From Cordylochernes scorpioides (Eukaryota; Arthropoda; Arachnida; Pseudoscorpiones; Chernetidae), in contig CP092876.1 in NCBI GenBank assembly GCA_030710605.1, positions 67,022,115 through 67,086,114 on the forward strand: DNA of 64,000 nucleotides, written 5' to 3'. Made by a program: the position numbers and the translations under genes. How positions within the stretch are numbered: the stretch's first letter is position 1; each line of letters starts with the position of its first letter. Of the stretch, positions 21,861 to 33,397 are shown piece by piece. The notes under the pieces are model-generated. The model was given only the letters and a program-made list of their open reading frames with translations. It ran no database searches and was not told the DNA's origin.

Positions 21861-22079
21861 TTTTGTTCAATTTTATAAAAGAAACAAAAATTGGCGTCAA
21901 ATAGTTTTAATTCTTAAAATGGTATTTATGGAAAGAGAAAACGTAATTTCAACAAAGATAGTTCAATCTGGATAACGGAACTCTTCTAATTCTTAGAATG
22001 AGTTGTGCTAGCAGTCGTATATCGAGATGATGATATTCTATCATCTTCTGGGGCATTTTCTTTGTCAGTGAAAAAATGT

Positions 22080-23960
22080 AGCTATTATATTCCATTGGAA
22101 GGTCGATATAACGTAGTGAACAGTGGTGTGCACAGATATGGAAGAAGCGGTACATTCATTGATTGGTGTACAAGAACAGAAAGAAGGTATGTATGCTAGG
22201 GTGTGATAGGCTATATCATTTACATAATGGAAGGAAACAACTGCGTTAGAACCAAACAATCAGGTTAATCAGGTAAACTGTTATATTTTGTTAGGTGACC
22301 GATATAACGTAGCGAATAGTGATACAAATATCGAAGAAGAATTACATTCCTTCATTTGTGTCAACTGGAAGAAGGTATGCATGCTGGGGTGTGATAGTCT
22401 ATATCATTTACATAATGGAAGGAAACAATCGGTGGAACCAGGCAATCAGTCATAATGTTATATTTTATATACAGTAGAACCTCCCTGTAAAGGACAACAC
22501 CTAATTGCAGAGCCAAAGTGTCCTTTAGGGAGAGGTGTCCTCTTACCAGAGAGTTACTAAATAGTAAAAATGATAATTTTTCAAATGAAAACTGTCTTTT
22601 GTAGAGAGGTGTCCTCTAGCGTGAGTGTCCTCTCATGGAGGTTCAACTGTAAATTAAGTGGTGAATATATAACTTAGTTAACAGTAGTGTGCACAGATAT
22701 GGAAGAAGTGCATACATTGATTGGTGTACCAGAACAGAAAGAAGGTATGTATGCTGGGATGTGATAGACTATATCATTTACATAATGAAAGGAAACAATC
22801 AGTGGGATCAAGCAATCAGGTAAGCTGTCATATGTTATTGGGTGGTCAATTTATAACGTAATGAACAGTGGTTGGATATCGAAGAAGAGGTGCATTCATT
22901 AATTGGTGTATCAGAACTGAAAGAGAAGGTATGTATGCTAGGGGGTGTGATAGGCTATATCATTTACATAATGAAAGGAAACAATCAGTGGGATCAAGCA
23001 ATTAGGTAAGCTGTCATATGTTATTGGGTGGTCAATTTATAACGTAGTGAACAGGGATGCCTATATCCAAAAAGAGATACATTCATTGATTAGTGTACCA
23101 GAACAGAAAAAAGGTATGTATGCAAGGGTGTTGTATAGGCTACATCATTTACATAATGAAAAGAAATATCATAGTTGTAACCAAGCAATTAGGTAAACTG
23201 CTATATTTTGTTAAGAGACCGATTTAGCGTAGGGAATAGTGATGCAGATATCGAAGAAGAGGTGCATTCATTAATTGGTGTATCAGAACTGAAAGAGACG
23301 GTATGTATGCTAGGGTATGATATGCTATATTATTCACATAATGAAAGGAAACAACAGCAGCGGTGGAACCAAGCAATCCGGTAAACTGCTGTATCATATT
23401 GGGTGGTCAATATAAAACATAGTGAACAATGGTGCAGATATCGAGGAAGAGGTACATTCATTGATTGGTATACCAGAACAGAGAGAAGGTGTGTATGCTG
23501 GGATGTGATAGGTTATTCATTTACATAATGAAAGGAAACAATAAGTGGGATAAAGCAATCAGGTAAACTGTTATATGTTATTAGAGATGACCTATATGAC
23601 TAAGTGAACTGTGGTGCGCACAGATATGGATAAGAATTGCATTCATTGATTGGTGTACAAGAACAGAAAGAAGGTATGTATGCTAGGGTGTGATAGGCTA
23701 TATCATTTGCATAATGAAAGGAAACATAATCATCATAAACATGTGGGATAAAGCAATCAGGTAAGCTGTTATATGTCATTGGGTGGTCAATATATGACTA
23801 AGTGAACACACACACACAGTGGTGCGCGCAGATATGGGAGAAGAATTGCATCCATTGATCGGTGTACATGAACAGAAATAAGGTATGTATGCTAGGGTGT
23901 GATAGGTTATATCATTTACATAATGAAAGGAATCAGCGATGGGATTAAGCCATCAAGTGG
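22080..23960 (+). repeat. Tandem array with about 186-bp period
   Basis: GGTATGTATGCTAGGGTGTG recurs near 22186, 22372, 22741, 22928, 23112, 23298, 23487, 23671 and 23881. Spacing is 184-189 bp except where a MITE is inserted (22372 to 22741) and in the last unit, which has gained a CA repeat. Units contain ATTCATTGATTGGTGTA and ATATCATTTACATAATG. They diverge visibly from one another, so the array is old. No frame survives across units. Confidence 0.92.
22472..22649. mobile_element. pogo-like MITE nested in the 186-bp array
   Basis: Starts CAGTAGAACCTCCCTGTAAA and ends CATGGAGGTTCAACTG with TA on each side (22470-71, 22650-51). 178 bp. Inner GTGTCCTCTAGCG/AGAGGTGTCC repeats continue the inverted symmetry. 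It interrupts exactly one array unit. Confidence 0.9.
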
Positions 23961-23999
23961 GTCCATCTATCTATCTATCAATCAGGGGAATATATTACA

Positions 24000-24310
24000 T
24001 CGGCCTTCATGAAAGATTAATGACCTCTAATATCTCACTTATTATTTATGTCATCGCTTTTTTATAGCTGCGATGGGATCTTGTTATCCCATCGGTGTAA
24101 TTATTTTGTTAACGTGATTAAATGGAGGTAGCTTGGAGTGGACCTAGGCATTCCCTTCTTATCTACACCTCCCAAATTTTCTTCTCATTTAGATAGGTCC
24201 CGGTTGTAAATCCCCAGTAGGCCTGGAGCGGTCCTTCCCGGAGACGCTAAGACGTATAATTGACATGGGAACTTTTCTACTGGCATAAAAATAAGGATTC
24301 CTTTTATAGA
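24000..24310. promoter_or_regulatory. GC-richer non-repetitive block
   Basis: Contains a palindrome GCGATGGGATCTTGTTATCC-CATCG and several GATA-type and TAAT cores. No coding frame. Regulatory role is a guess; 24311-24880 downstream is AT-rich with nothing recognised. Confidence 0.2.
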
Positions 24311-24879
24311 ATTGAGTAGCGCCTCAACTCTCTGATTCGAATGCAAACAGCTGAATAGTCATCCTGATGAATTTATCTGGGATTTTGAAAAAACGCTTTT
24401 ATATATATGAGATATATTGATGATTAGGACTATTGAAAAGTAACGAGCAAGAAGTTTCTTTAGTTCGCCTTTAATAACTAAATCCTCTATAAAATTAAAC
24501 ACAAGGCTTCATAGAATGTGTCTCTTTTTCAATATTTATTTCCGTTCTATCTCTATATTTCCCTGTGTGCAGTACATCGGTGGCGGAGTCTTTCCAGCGG
24601 TGGGCGCCACCAATAACTACTTATATATATTATTTTTTTATCATGTAAATTGGCCATATTTTTAGTTAGAATTAGGTAATCTACATATAAGATGCCTCAA
24701 TTTTCGATTACTATTAATTTTTGTAAACTTTGACTTTAGATTACCAAATAAACTAGTCAATAGTCTTCACCAGTTCTTTTTTTCTTCTTCTAAAATATCA
24801 TCATATAACATTTATATATGTATGTATATTTATCCATTATTTTATATATTTATATCTGTGTGATCAATATTTACCAGGA

Positions 24880-25145
24880 AATTATTTGAAAAATGAACAA
24901 TAAAATTCAGGTAGATAGTTTACTTTTAATTTTGTTTTTTTTTTACAAGTTTTCGAGCAAATTTTCTGTTCTTCAACAGGCAAATACTTCTATGTACAAA
25001 TTAAAGATGATCTTCATACAAAAATAATTGAAAAGTGTGTCATTGGTATGTTATCTCTTATCTGTATTTGCTCGAGATCTTGCAAAAAAAATTAAAAGAA
25101 ACTCTTTATCTGAATTTTATTGTTCCTTTTTCAAATATTTATATC
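24880..25145. repeat. Penelope-like motif, palindromic copy
   Basis: Left arm (AATAAAATTCAGGTAGATAG, CAAGTTTTCGAGCAAATTTT, CTGTTCTTCAACAGG) and right arm (TATTTGCTCGAGATCTTGCA, TTTATCTGAATTTTATTG) are inverted. Read on minus, CCTGTTGAAGAACAG leads to TTTGCTCGAAAACTTG. The 42836-43205 copy is the clearest form. Confidence 0.6.
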
Positions 25146-25310
25146 TATTTATTCATATGTTTATCAGTATATAATCTTATTCATTCATATTTATATTTAT
25201 TCTGTTTTTAACCATATATAACCTCATATGACATTAAAATGAAGTGGTTTCAATCTCAATATCTCCCTCTCTCTCTCTCTAGATTTCGGGCTTGAAAGCT
25301 ATAGAGTCAT

Positions 25311-25590
25311 AGTTGTTGTTATGTTGTTGTTTCTTATCCCCTTGTGTAAAGATTACACGAATTCCATGAGTTCATGATCTCATGGAATGGGGTATAGGGG
25401 TACAGCTTTCGTTGATCATGGCACCATGATCCAGGCACAATTTGGTGAAAGTCTGACTTTGCCTGTAATTTGGGGCCGTTACTAACATGGAAGCCTTTGC
25501 TGCTGACTCTAACATCAGTACAGACGCAGCTCCTCCGTATCCCTGGAGTGGGACCATTGCTGAGGTCCATCAACTGGGTCAGTTGAACTC
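25311..25590 (-). pseudogene. Possible LINE 3' end with CAA-type tail
   Basis: On the minus strand the segment ends GATAAGAAACAACAACATAA then CAACAACTATG, a tail like those of other LINE fragments here. Upstream minus frames (about 80 residues) lack an identifiable domain. Called on tail structure only. Confidence 0.3.
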
Positions 25591-25641
25591 AGGAATTTTA
25601 AAGATGGAGTCATAGTAAAATATATATATATATATAGAGGG

Positions 25642-26115
25642 AAAACCCATCGGGAGGAAATCAATCCATAGAAGCAATGAGCGCTTCTCCCGTCAAAATA
25701 AACGTCAGAATCTAACGCCATCCATTGACCGTCGCCGCAACTAGCGGCCTCGGGTCGGTGACAAAGCCACAACACCAACTTTGACAAACTGATAAGCGTC
25801 CACCTAGAGACCATGGTTTCGGATAATGGCCCTCGTCAGTCTAGGGCGGACTTTATTCCATGAGATCCACACGGGATCTAATGGAATCCTCACAATCTAC
25901 CAAATAGGTGTTTTGCTGGCAATGTGGCTGGGCCAAATCTATTGGCAAAACATAGAAGGAAAACCCGCCGGGAGGAAATCAATCCATAGAAGTAATGGGC
26001 GTTTCTCCCGTCAAAATAAACGTCAGAACCTGACGCTATCCATTGACCGTCGCCGCAACTAGCGGTATCGGGTCGGTGACAAAGCCACAACACCAATTTT
26101 GGCAAATTGTTAAGC
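25642..26115 (+). repeat. Repeat family D, tandem duplication (318-bp period)
   Basis: AAAACCCATCGGGAGGAAAT at 25642 recurs as AAAACCCGCCGGGAGGAAAT at 25960, then CATTGACCGTCGCCGCAACT and GCGG--TCGGGTCGGTGAC. About 1.5 units. An inverted pair of the same family is at 41190-41653. Short frames inside are not conserved between units. Confidence 0.9.
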
Positions 26116-26514
26116 GTTCCTCTAACGCGTTATGTTTTCACCTCAAAAAGTTTCCTGTTTATTATGACCTAGAGAAAAGAAGGCCTTTTTTCTCAATCCA
26201 AATCAATAGATAACATTTTATGGCGAAAACACCAGGGGTCAGTGAATGTTTTCTTTTTGATATCAAATAAACAAGAGAATAATATTACGTGGTTGTCAAT
26301 AGACTTTATTTACATATCCGCAAATAGAATTTATAGAATTATTACTAGACGAATTACCCCCAACTCTCTGTTAGGATTTTTCCCGAAAAAATGTTTGACC
26401 CAAAAAATGTTGCTGTAACATTGTTTATTATTATTATTATATTAGGACACTTCTGGCACCGTATTGGATGAAAATTCATATTTTTTTGCTGCTTTTATTA
26501 ATTATAAAACTTTA

Positions 26515-26830
26515 AACGGGGGGTCTGTGGAAGGGTGGTCTAAATCGTTACTTTTCGACCGCTATGACCCGGGATCGAATCCCGTTTTGGATACTTTATT
26601 CTTATTGAAAAAGAAAATGCTTTAATGTCCCCCGATTCTTGCAAAAGTCCAACCTCACCAGCGAGTGAAAGTAACAAAACGGGGCTCTAGCATATTTGTA
26701 AGTGCAAAGTCGAACTGCTTTACACACGTGTAGACATGTAGTGTACTCACAGTAAAAGCAGTCGCCAACTTCTACTCACCATTATTTATCATTGCCTCTC
26801 ACACGTGTACTAGGGATAACAATAATTAGA
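26515..26830 (+). mobile_element. tRNA-derived SINE, copy 1
   Basis: The head has a tRNA-like arrangement: box A-like GGTGGTCTAAATCG and, about 35 bp on, box B-like CCGGGATCGAATCCCG. The body (CCCCCGATTCTTGC, AAAAGTCCAACCTCACCA, GTGTAGACATG, GTAAAAGCAGTCGCCA) is shared with 50905-51165. Function is retroposition by a LINE partner; no protein. Confidence 0.75.
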
Positions 26831-26887
26831 AAAAAACTTCAAATACTTCTATCTTATCAAATCAAGCCTGTCACAGGTCTCCAGGTT

Positions 26888-27160
26888 GAAGGAATCCATC
26901 GAAGATCACTAAAAGACTATAAACCTAACCTATGATGGATTCTATAACGAGGGTAAGATGGTATTAATGAGAGTATAATGTTTCTATAATTGGAGTAACA
27001 AGTTCCATCAATTTGGACCGAGCTGTATGTGTGAATATTGTGGAGAATTTCTTTAAATATATCATTGCATTCTCTATACATAGTTCTCTTTCTTTCAATA
27101 CTGATTTCCTTTGGCATTTGTGCTTGCGTGTGCGGAAATAAAGATTTTTATTCAATATTG
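26888..27160 (+). repeat. Dispersed repeat E, copy 2
   Basis: Same landmarks in the same order as 7728-7965, beginning GTTGAAGGAATCCATCGAAG and ending near TTTGTGCTTGCGTGTGCGG. An AATAAAGA-type end follows (about 27136). Confidence 0.65.
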
Positions 27161-27179
27161 ATATCTATCAAAATTCGAA

Positions 27180-27320
27180 ACTATTATAGACACGTATGAT
27201 TATTTTTAAAAATAAACAATTTCTACTGTCCTTACTGCAATCGAAAAATTATTGGGAGGGCCTGGCTCATCAGTGGTGAACCCTTCCAGCGGTTTCGCCA
27301 GTTCAATCTATCATACCGCT
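27180..27320 (-). repeat. Hairpin repeat family A, well-kept minus copy
   Basis: Plus strand: AAACTATTATAGACACGTAT, TTTCTACTGTCCTTACTGCA, ATTGGGAGGGCCTGGCTCAT, CCTTCCAGCGGTTTCGCCAG, CATACCGCTGCTATA. This gives the clearest core-plus-tail of all minus copies. Confidence 0.85.
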
Positions 27321-27377
27321 GCTATATTGCATTTTTTGATCTTCCTTTTATAGTGATAATGATGCTAAACTCCTGCA

Positions 27378-27915
27378 ATGGGCATTTTAGATGAACTATG
27401 GGACAGTAGAATTACATACACTCACTGTGTCCTGACGACCGTTGTAAACGCGTCTGGAGACTTCCTGGAAAGCGTGTGGATCTTGGTTTTAATTTCGAAC
27501 ACCACACAGGTCTACAACAGGGCGTTATGGCCTGGGGTACCATTTAATTTGATAGCAAGACCCCATTGGTAGTCATTCCTGGCACCCTGACAGCACAACG
27601 GTACGTAGATGTTTTGTTGCCGTTCCTCTCACATAAACCCGGGCTTACTTTTCAGCAAGATAATGCCTGACCACACACGGCACGTGTTACTATGGATTGT
27701 CTTCAGTCTTGACAAACTCTTCCGTGACCAGCAAGGTCGCCTGATTTCTCACCCATGGAAGGCGATTGCAACCAAACGGAATGTTGACTATTTAGCCGAC
27801 AATTGAAGACAATTTGGAAAGAAATCCCGCAGCACACCATCCGTAATCTTTATCATCAGTTCATGACACGCCGGGTGGTAGCCTGAATCCAGACCAGTGA
27901 GGATTGGAGGCTCAA
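27378..27915 (+). pseudogene. Tc1-type transposase, catalytic-domain remnant
   Basis: Conceptual reading in shifting frames gives a Tc1 transposase C-terminal half: a V-A-WG-I-like segment, LVVIPG-like and GTLTAQRYVDVLLPFL, then GLTFQQDNA, a stop in place of Arg (TGA at about 27667), and PHTARVTMDCLQS. A later TIWKEIPQHTIRNL-like end (about 27808-27850) matches the family C-terminus. The Asp in QQDNA is the second catalytic residue of the DDE triad and survives. Frameshifts and stops show the copy is dead. Its N-terminal DNA-binding domain and terminal repeats were not found. Confidence 0.8.
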
Positions 27916-27959
27916 TTTGTGACGATCAAAAAACTCTACAATAAAACAATTTTCGGGAA

Positions 27960-28800
27960 TTATAATCTTTTCCCCTATACATTTTCTTCACGTACACAAT
28001 TTTTTTATATACATATTTCCTTTTTTTCACACAAATATATATTTCAAAGTAGTGGAATATATATAATTTTGCATATAATTTAAAATAAAAAAATTATTTT
28101 GTTCCACTAGAATCTAGTGACTAGATGATCCCCTGGCAACTAGATTGCTCATATGAGCGCGTTCAGGATATGCCTTTTTTATTTTTAATAAATACATATG
28201 AAAGAAAGAAAAAAATGTATAAGATGTTAAGAAAGTTAAAAGGAAAGTAGAAAGGGTTATATTAAAAGGTTCAAAATCGTTTTAATATTTTTTTCAACAA
28301 TTTAGGGCTATAACTAGTTCACACTGAAGCCTCGGCAGTTACGCGTTATATAAACGAAACAAAAGAAAAAAAAAAGAAGAATTGAAGATAGAAAGATAAG
28401 ATAAAGAATAAAAGACAGAACCATTTTAATATATTCATAAGAACATATTCAAACTAGTAAAAGGTAATAAAAAAAGAGACAATTTGAATTTTTTATGCAA
28501 GTTTTTGGTACCAGGCCAGATCTTGTCAAAAATAAGCCTGGCGATAGTTTCGACCCTATTATTTTACTATCACACCTATTTCCCCCAACATTGGATAAAT
28601 AAAATTGAAATATAAAAAAAATAGGAAGGAAAAATATGTGGGTTTATGTGTGTGCTTGTGTGTGCGTTCTGTGTGTGTTCTTGCGTTTATATGTGTGTGA
28701 TTTTGATTGTACTGATATTATAATCATGGGTTCGTTACGCTAAAAGTGCATACGTCTGAATGCTCTCCGCATATTTAAATTGCAGTATATATTCCATATT
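27960..28800. other. AT-rich intergenic stretch
   Basis: No gene, tRNA-like structure or terminal repeats recognised. A GT-rich microsatellite-like tract lies at about 28640-28700 (TGTGTGTGCTTGTGTGTGCG). Confidence 0.6.
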
Positions 28801-28839
28801 AATTTGAAAGAGGAAAAAATCAGGTAAAAAGTTTCTTCT

Positions 28840-28990
28840 AATTTTGAATTTACAAGTTTCGAGCAAATATACTGCTCTTCAACGGGCTGATACTCTATGT
28901 ACAATCTCTTAATAATCTCTTATTAAAAGAAATTTTTGCCTGATTTTTATTTTTCCTCTTTTTCAAATAATTTCTGGGTAACTATTGCTC
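28840..28990 (-). repeat. Penelope-like motif, copy
   Basis: Left part AATCAGGTAAAAAGTTTCTT, CAAGTTTCGAGCAAATATAC, TGCTCTTCAACGGGCTGATA; right part TTTTTGCCTGATTTTTATTT. Same family as 42836-43205 but with a collapsed centre. Confidence 0.6.
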
Positions 28991-29811
28991 ACATTCCATA
29001 TTAATAATAAGTTAAATAATATAACAATATTCTGTTTAGTGATTCGTTTCTATTTACAAAATTTGTGTAAATTTCAATGAAACCTAGGTCAAGAACTCAA
29101 GGAGTTCTCATCAAGAATATTCAAAAAAATAATATAACAATTATATATATTCTATATAGATTTCTGAGGTAAACGCAGTGTGTATACCTATTATAAAATC
29201 ATTATCATGATTTATTTCATAATTTTACATGTAAAATGAAAAAATTATATTCATTTCTACCAATCTCTGCCTGGTTGGAATGATGCTTCTCCAAATTTCT
29301 ATATACTACACAATCTTATTGATGATGGATTCTTGAAATATAATATCGAGCATTCTCCCAGTATTGGGATGTTGGTCTTCCTATTTTCATAACGCTGCTG
29401 ATTGAATAGTAGAAGGAAAACCTGTCGAAGAAGATGCAGGAGAATGTCTCAAGACGAATCCAAGCCCCTATAGTTGTAGTTTGAAGACGTCGTAATGATT
29501 ATTACTTTTAACTACGATAGTTTAAGATATATATTTATAGATCATTCTAAAGTATATAATCAGATAAATGAAAGACAAAAAAAGAGTGTATGCACGATAC
29601 AAAGTCTCTCACCAATTCCACAGTTCTCCAAAGAAAGTCTGGCCGGTCGTATGTTAAAGTTAGAAGCGGAAATGCCACTGCGAGAAAAACTGTTGCATAC
29701 CACACACACACAGTTAACCAATTTTAACCAAATGCCTAATTTGTAAGAACACCTTCGAATAAAATATATATAATTCAGGTAAAATTGCAAAAGGTATTAA
29801 AATTATAAAAT

Positions 29812-29880
29812 ACTAGAAGAATGACCCGGCTTCGCCCGAGAAATCCCCCGAGTGAAGTATACTTCATACTGAAAGTACAT
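29812..29880 (+). repeat. CTAG-head dispersed element, head fragment
   Basis: CTAGAAGAATGACCCGGCTT then CGCCCGAGAAATCCCCCGAG matches the head of the element at 31984. Only the head is recognisable. Confidence 0.6.
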
Positions 29881-30068
29881 CAATAATAAATAGTAGAAGT
29901 GCCATAGAATAGCAATACAGAAGAAACACATAAACTACAGGAAAAAAAGTGTGTAATGGCAAAAATTGTATTATATTAGTGTTTAGGTATTTGATTTAAT
30001 TATTTTTTGCAATCCATTTAGTTGTTTCAAAATTAATATAATTTAAATAAATGAGTTTTAAAAATTGT

Positions 30069-30078
30069 AAAAAAAAAA
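30069..30078 (-). terminator. RNA polymerase III terminator
   Basis: A run of ten T on the minus strand directly follows the tRNA discriminator base. Four or more T normally stop pol III, so this supports an expressed gene. Confidence 0.85.
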
Positions 30079-30150
30079 TGCATCGGCCGGGAATCGAACC
30101 CGGGCCGCCCGCGTGGCAGGTGAGCATTCTCGCCATTGAACTACCGATGC
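30079..30150 (-). tRNA. tRNA-Gly, anticodon GCC
   Basis: A 72-nt cloverleaf: acceptor GCATCGG pairs perfectly with CCGATGC plus discriminator A; T arm CCGGG-TTCGATT-CCCGG is perfect; anticodon loop CTGCCAC gives GCC, decoding GGC (and GGU by wobble). The internal promoter boxes A and B are intact and a T10 terminator follows. Two oddities: the anticodon stem has an A-C mismatch at positions 30-40 (CTCAC against GCGGG), where many animal genes have G-C, and the D loop is one base longer than I would expect. It could be a functional isodecoder or a lightly decayed copy; the terminator favours the former. Confidence 0.92.
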
Positions 30151-30526
30151 TTACAAGAACTGGCCATATTTAGGTATTTATTCCATTCACAAAAGCAAAC
30201 AGTGACAGAATTGATTAAAAAGTGTTGCTTGATGACTCTGATACTTGTATATTTTATTTTTCGTATTGAGGTTTTTATGTAAGCCTTCAAGCAAAATCGC
30301 TCTTCTATTTGTTAATTTTCTAGAGTTATTGAGATAATTTCTTAACAGTCGATGCCAAAATATATTCGTCGCTATCTCGTTGATATTATCTTGTAGACGA
30401 TCTATTTCTCTTGAAATCTTGCGTTAAAAAATAAACAAGTTGTGAAAAATATATATTATCATCATATATATAATGATTAAAAATAAAGAAAGCATATCCT
30501 GACCAGGAGCACATGTGATTTTTATA

Positions 30527-30625
30527 TGGCAGAGCGTCATCTAGTGAAACTGAAATAAACTAAACGTTGATTTAACCTGTTCCCTGATATTTGGCCAACC
30601 CAATTTCTTGATTTATCTATTCTAT
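30527..30625 (+). repeat. Repeat G, copy 1
   Basis: GAGCGTCATCTAGTG, AACTAAACGTTGATTTAACC, TGTTCCCTGATATTTGGCCA, ACCCAATTTCTTGAT. Near-identical in sequence and orientation to 38262-38350. It immediately precedes the mariner remnant. Confidence 0.8.
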
Positions 30626-30639
30626 GATGTTTTTTTTCA

Positions 30640-31660
30640 AAGGCGCAGCCTGAGGTAAACAGCGATCGGTGATGGAGCTCCAGTTAAAGTCCTATGTCAT
30701 TTCAGAGACTATAATTCACTCGAAGCTAAAGTATGTGCATGGAAACGAAGCGATGGATAGAAGCATAATAGAAAGATGGACTCAGAGCTTCAAGGCTGGT
30801 GATTTTGAAATTGTTAATAAAGAGAGACCAGGTAGAGCAACCTCTGTAGTGACGGACCAAAATTTGGATCTAATAAAAGAATTAATCGAGAATAACCGAA
30901 CAATGACGACTTATCAAATAATGGAAAAACTTTCCTTATCTAAAGGAAATATTCTTAACTTATAAATGATATGGGATATCGAAAATATGTTCAAAATGGG
31001 TGACGAAACTTCTAACACTAGAAATGATGCAAATTTGGGAAAATATATATTTATAGTTCTAGAGACTTTTACTGGAGAACCTTCCCAAGTTTTTGAAGGC
31101 GGGATAACCTGTGAAGAGAATTGGATTTATAAATTTGATCTTTCTTCAAGGCGCCAATCAATTCAATAGACCCATAAAACATTACCAGTAAAGAAAAAAA
31201 ATCAAGGCTTTCTCGTTCCAAGGACAAAATCACGATTCATGGAAACTCTTGAAAGGAATTCTTCTATCAACAAGGAAAGGTATAGTAAATAATTTGAAAA
31301 TCTAAAAGCAACAATTTTAACAAAAGTCCCAACTTAAAAAAAAAAAAAACGCCCAAATCGAATTTCATCAGTATAATGCGAGACCTCACACCTAACTTTG
31401 GCGAAGATTGCAGGGTATGGGTGGACTTTGATGCCTCACCCTGCGTACATCCTTGACCTGACAACCTCAGACTTCTACTTGTTTGGAAGATTGAAAAATA
31501 TATCATGTATTAAAACATTTGAAGGTTAATGCAATTTCACTCAAAGTTGTTAGAGAGAGGTTCATAGAGTTGGATAAGGCATTTTACCAAAGTTCTTTTG
31601 CAAGTTGACATCAACGTTGGATCAAATGTGTACAGAAGGAAGGTAGATAGATTGACTAAT
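30640..31660 (+). pseudogene. Mariner transposase pseudogene
   Basis: The frame 30669-30962 encodes the N-terminal DNA-binding domain: GNEAMDRSIIERWTQSFKAG, RPGRATSVVTDQN, then LSLSKGNIL. After a stop, the frame 30966-31166 ends in CEENWIYKFDLSSRRQS, the family's first catalytic Asp region with GDE replaced by CEE. Farther on, NARPHT (about 31377) and YILDLTTSDFYLFGRLK (about 31455-31500) represent the second and third catalytic motifs. Order and spacing fit a D,D34D mariner of about 345 residues. Stops and indels between blocks show it is dead. Terminal repeats could not be placed. Confidence 0.88.
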
Positions 31661-31983
31661 TCTAATATATAGAGGACTGTTAGGAGTTATTATATAGAGT
31701 TTTATATTTATAGTTTTCCAATGAAAATTATTACCGATTTCGAATTATTTTTGACGGAACATTGTACGATGATCATCCCCCGCCGCTATATTTGACTCAT
31801 ATAATTTTTAAAAAAGGAGAGACGCGTGTGAGCTTATTTTGCAATAAAGTTTCTCAGATGATTTTTATTCTTAATTACTTTTTTTATTCAAGAAAATATA
31901 TACGAGCAATTTTATTATAATTTTAAAAGAAAATACCTTAAAAATATATTTCCACAGTATTTCACTCAACAAATTATATATAA

Positions 31984-33101
31984 CTAGCGGACGTACCCGG
32001 CTTCGCCCGAGGTTTTACCCGAGTAAAGGTTTGTCTAACGAACATTTGCCCGTGTTTTACCCGAGTAAAGGTTTGTCTAACGAATCTCTCGATAAAGTGA
32101 ACATTTTTTCCCGGTCCCTTGAAAAATATTCGATAAGTTGAATAAATTCAATATTAATCGGTACCCGAGTAAAGGTCTGTCTAACGAACATTTGTTAAAA
32201 CAATTCTCTATAGGCTTATAAAAAGAAATAGATATATTTTGATAATTTGAAACTGATAAAGTGATCATTTTTTCCCGGTCCCTGTGTGCCGTGTCATTCT
32301 GAATTTTGTCTTTCCTAATTTTCTACATTACAAAATCATCGTTTTATCTAGTGAACATTTTTTCCCGGTCCCTTGAAAAATACTCGATAAGGTTGAATAA
32401 ATTCATGGTCGTTTATGGAAGATGGACGAAGTTCCCGGAGGTCATCTTGGGCAAGCTCCCGCGAAGCTTTTTTTCTTGTCTACTTGGCATAGCTGTGTCA
32501 CCAACTCTGCCCTGATTGGTCGGTGGGTACTTTGACTGTCGGCCGGCGGCCGGGCGAATCCATTCTCGCACGGGGTCTGCCCCACTCCAAACTTTTGGCA
32601 AAGCACTTTCTAATATTAAAGATTATTGTCTTCAATAATCTTTAAGAACAAAAAGTATAATAATTGAACGATAGGAAATTATAGTAAATAATTATACTAA
32701 ACTAAATGATGTAAAAATAATTATACATGAAATTTGAAATAAGTTTTAGAAAAGTTATCGTTAAGTCCACGGGAAAAGATGTAGCCAAAACAAATAGGTT
32801 TTTAACAGTGACACGTGAGCACCCGCCTCGAGACGCGCTCCTCTCTCCTAACATTACTCCTCCTCTTGAAAAAGCCTATCTCCGTCTCAATGGTGGCGCT
32901 GCTTGCGAGTTAAAGCTACAAATCTGCAAATAACTCTAAGGATATTAAAGATATTCAAGATATTATTTTTCGTAAACCTTTCCGGAGATACACCTAATAA
33001 TATCCCAATATTTCACGGCGATTGGATGTATGGTTTTCGAATCCATAGAGGACACACAGACACACACACACAGACATTCAATTTTATATATATATAGATA
33101 A
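31984..33101 (+). mobile_element. CTAG-head dispersed element, apparently full length
   Basis: Opens CTAGCGGACGTACCCGGCTT-CGCCCGAGG and closes with GGACACACAGACACACACAC and a TATATATAGATA tail. Inside, ATTTTTTCCCGGTCCCTTGA occurs near 32103 and again near 32357, so the copy carries an internal duplication. Other pieces of the family are at 1-386, 29812 and 37246-37643. A 63-residue minus frame and a 68-residue plus frame inside have no domain. Likely non-autonomous retroposon; class uncertain. Confidence 0.6.
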
Positions 33102-33397
33102 TATAATACGGTAATATAGAGAACTCAATTTAGATGTTTGAAATAGGATATAAATATGCTATACATTTATGAGCTGCAATAAAAACGTTTTGATAAAGCA
33201 TCCTTTTTGATTTTAGTGTTGATAGAGTTGAAATCATTTTGTACAAAATTGGAATACTAGCTTGCATTCTGAGGTAATAAGGGATCATTATAGAGCTTGA
33301 TTTTATTTAATTTTTATAAGATATTTTGAGGCAATTTTATTTTAAGAAATATGAGATAGGGGTATAAAAGAGGTCAATTTATCATTTTATTCAGCAT

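Noticed and set aside
25826-26105. Frames of 71-78 residues in repeat family D
   Set aside because: They fall in repeated DNA and are not preserved between tandem and inverted copies.
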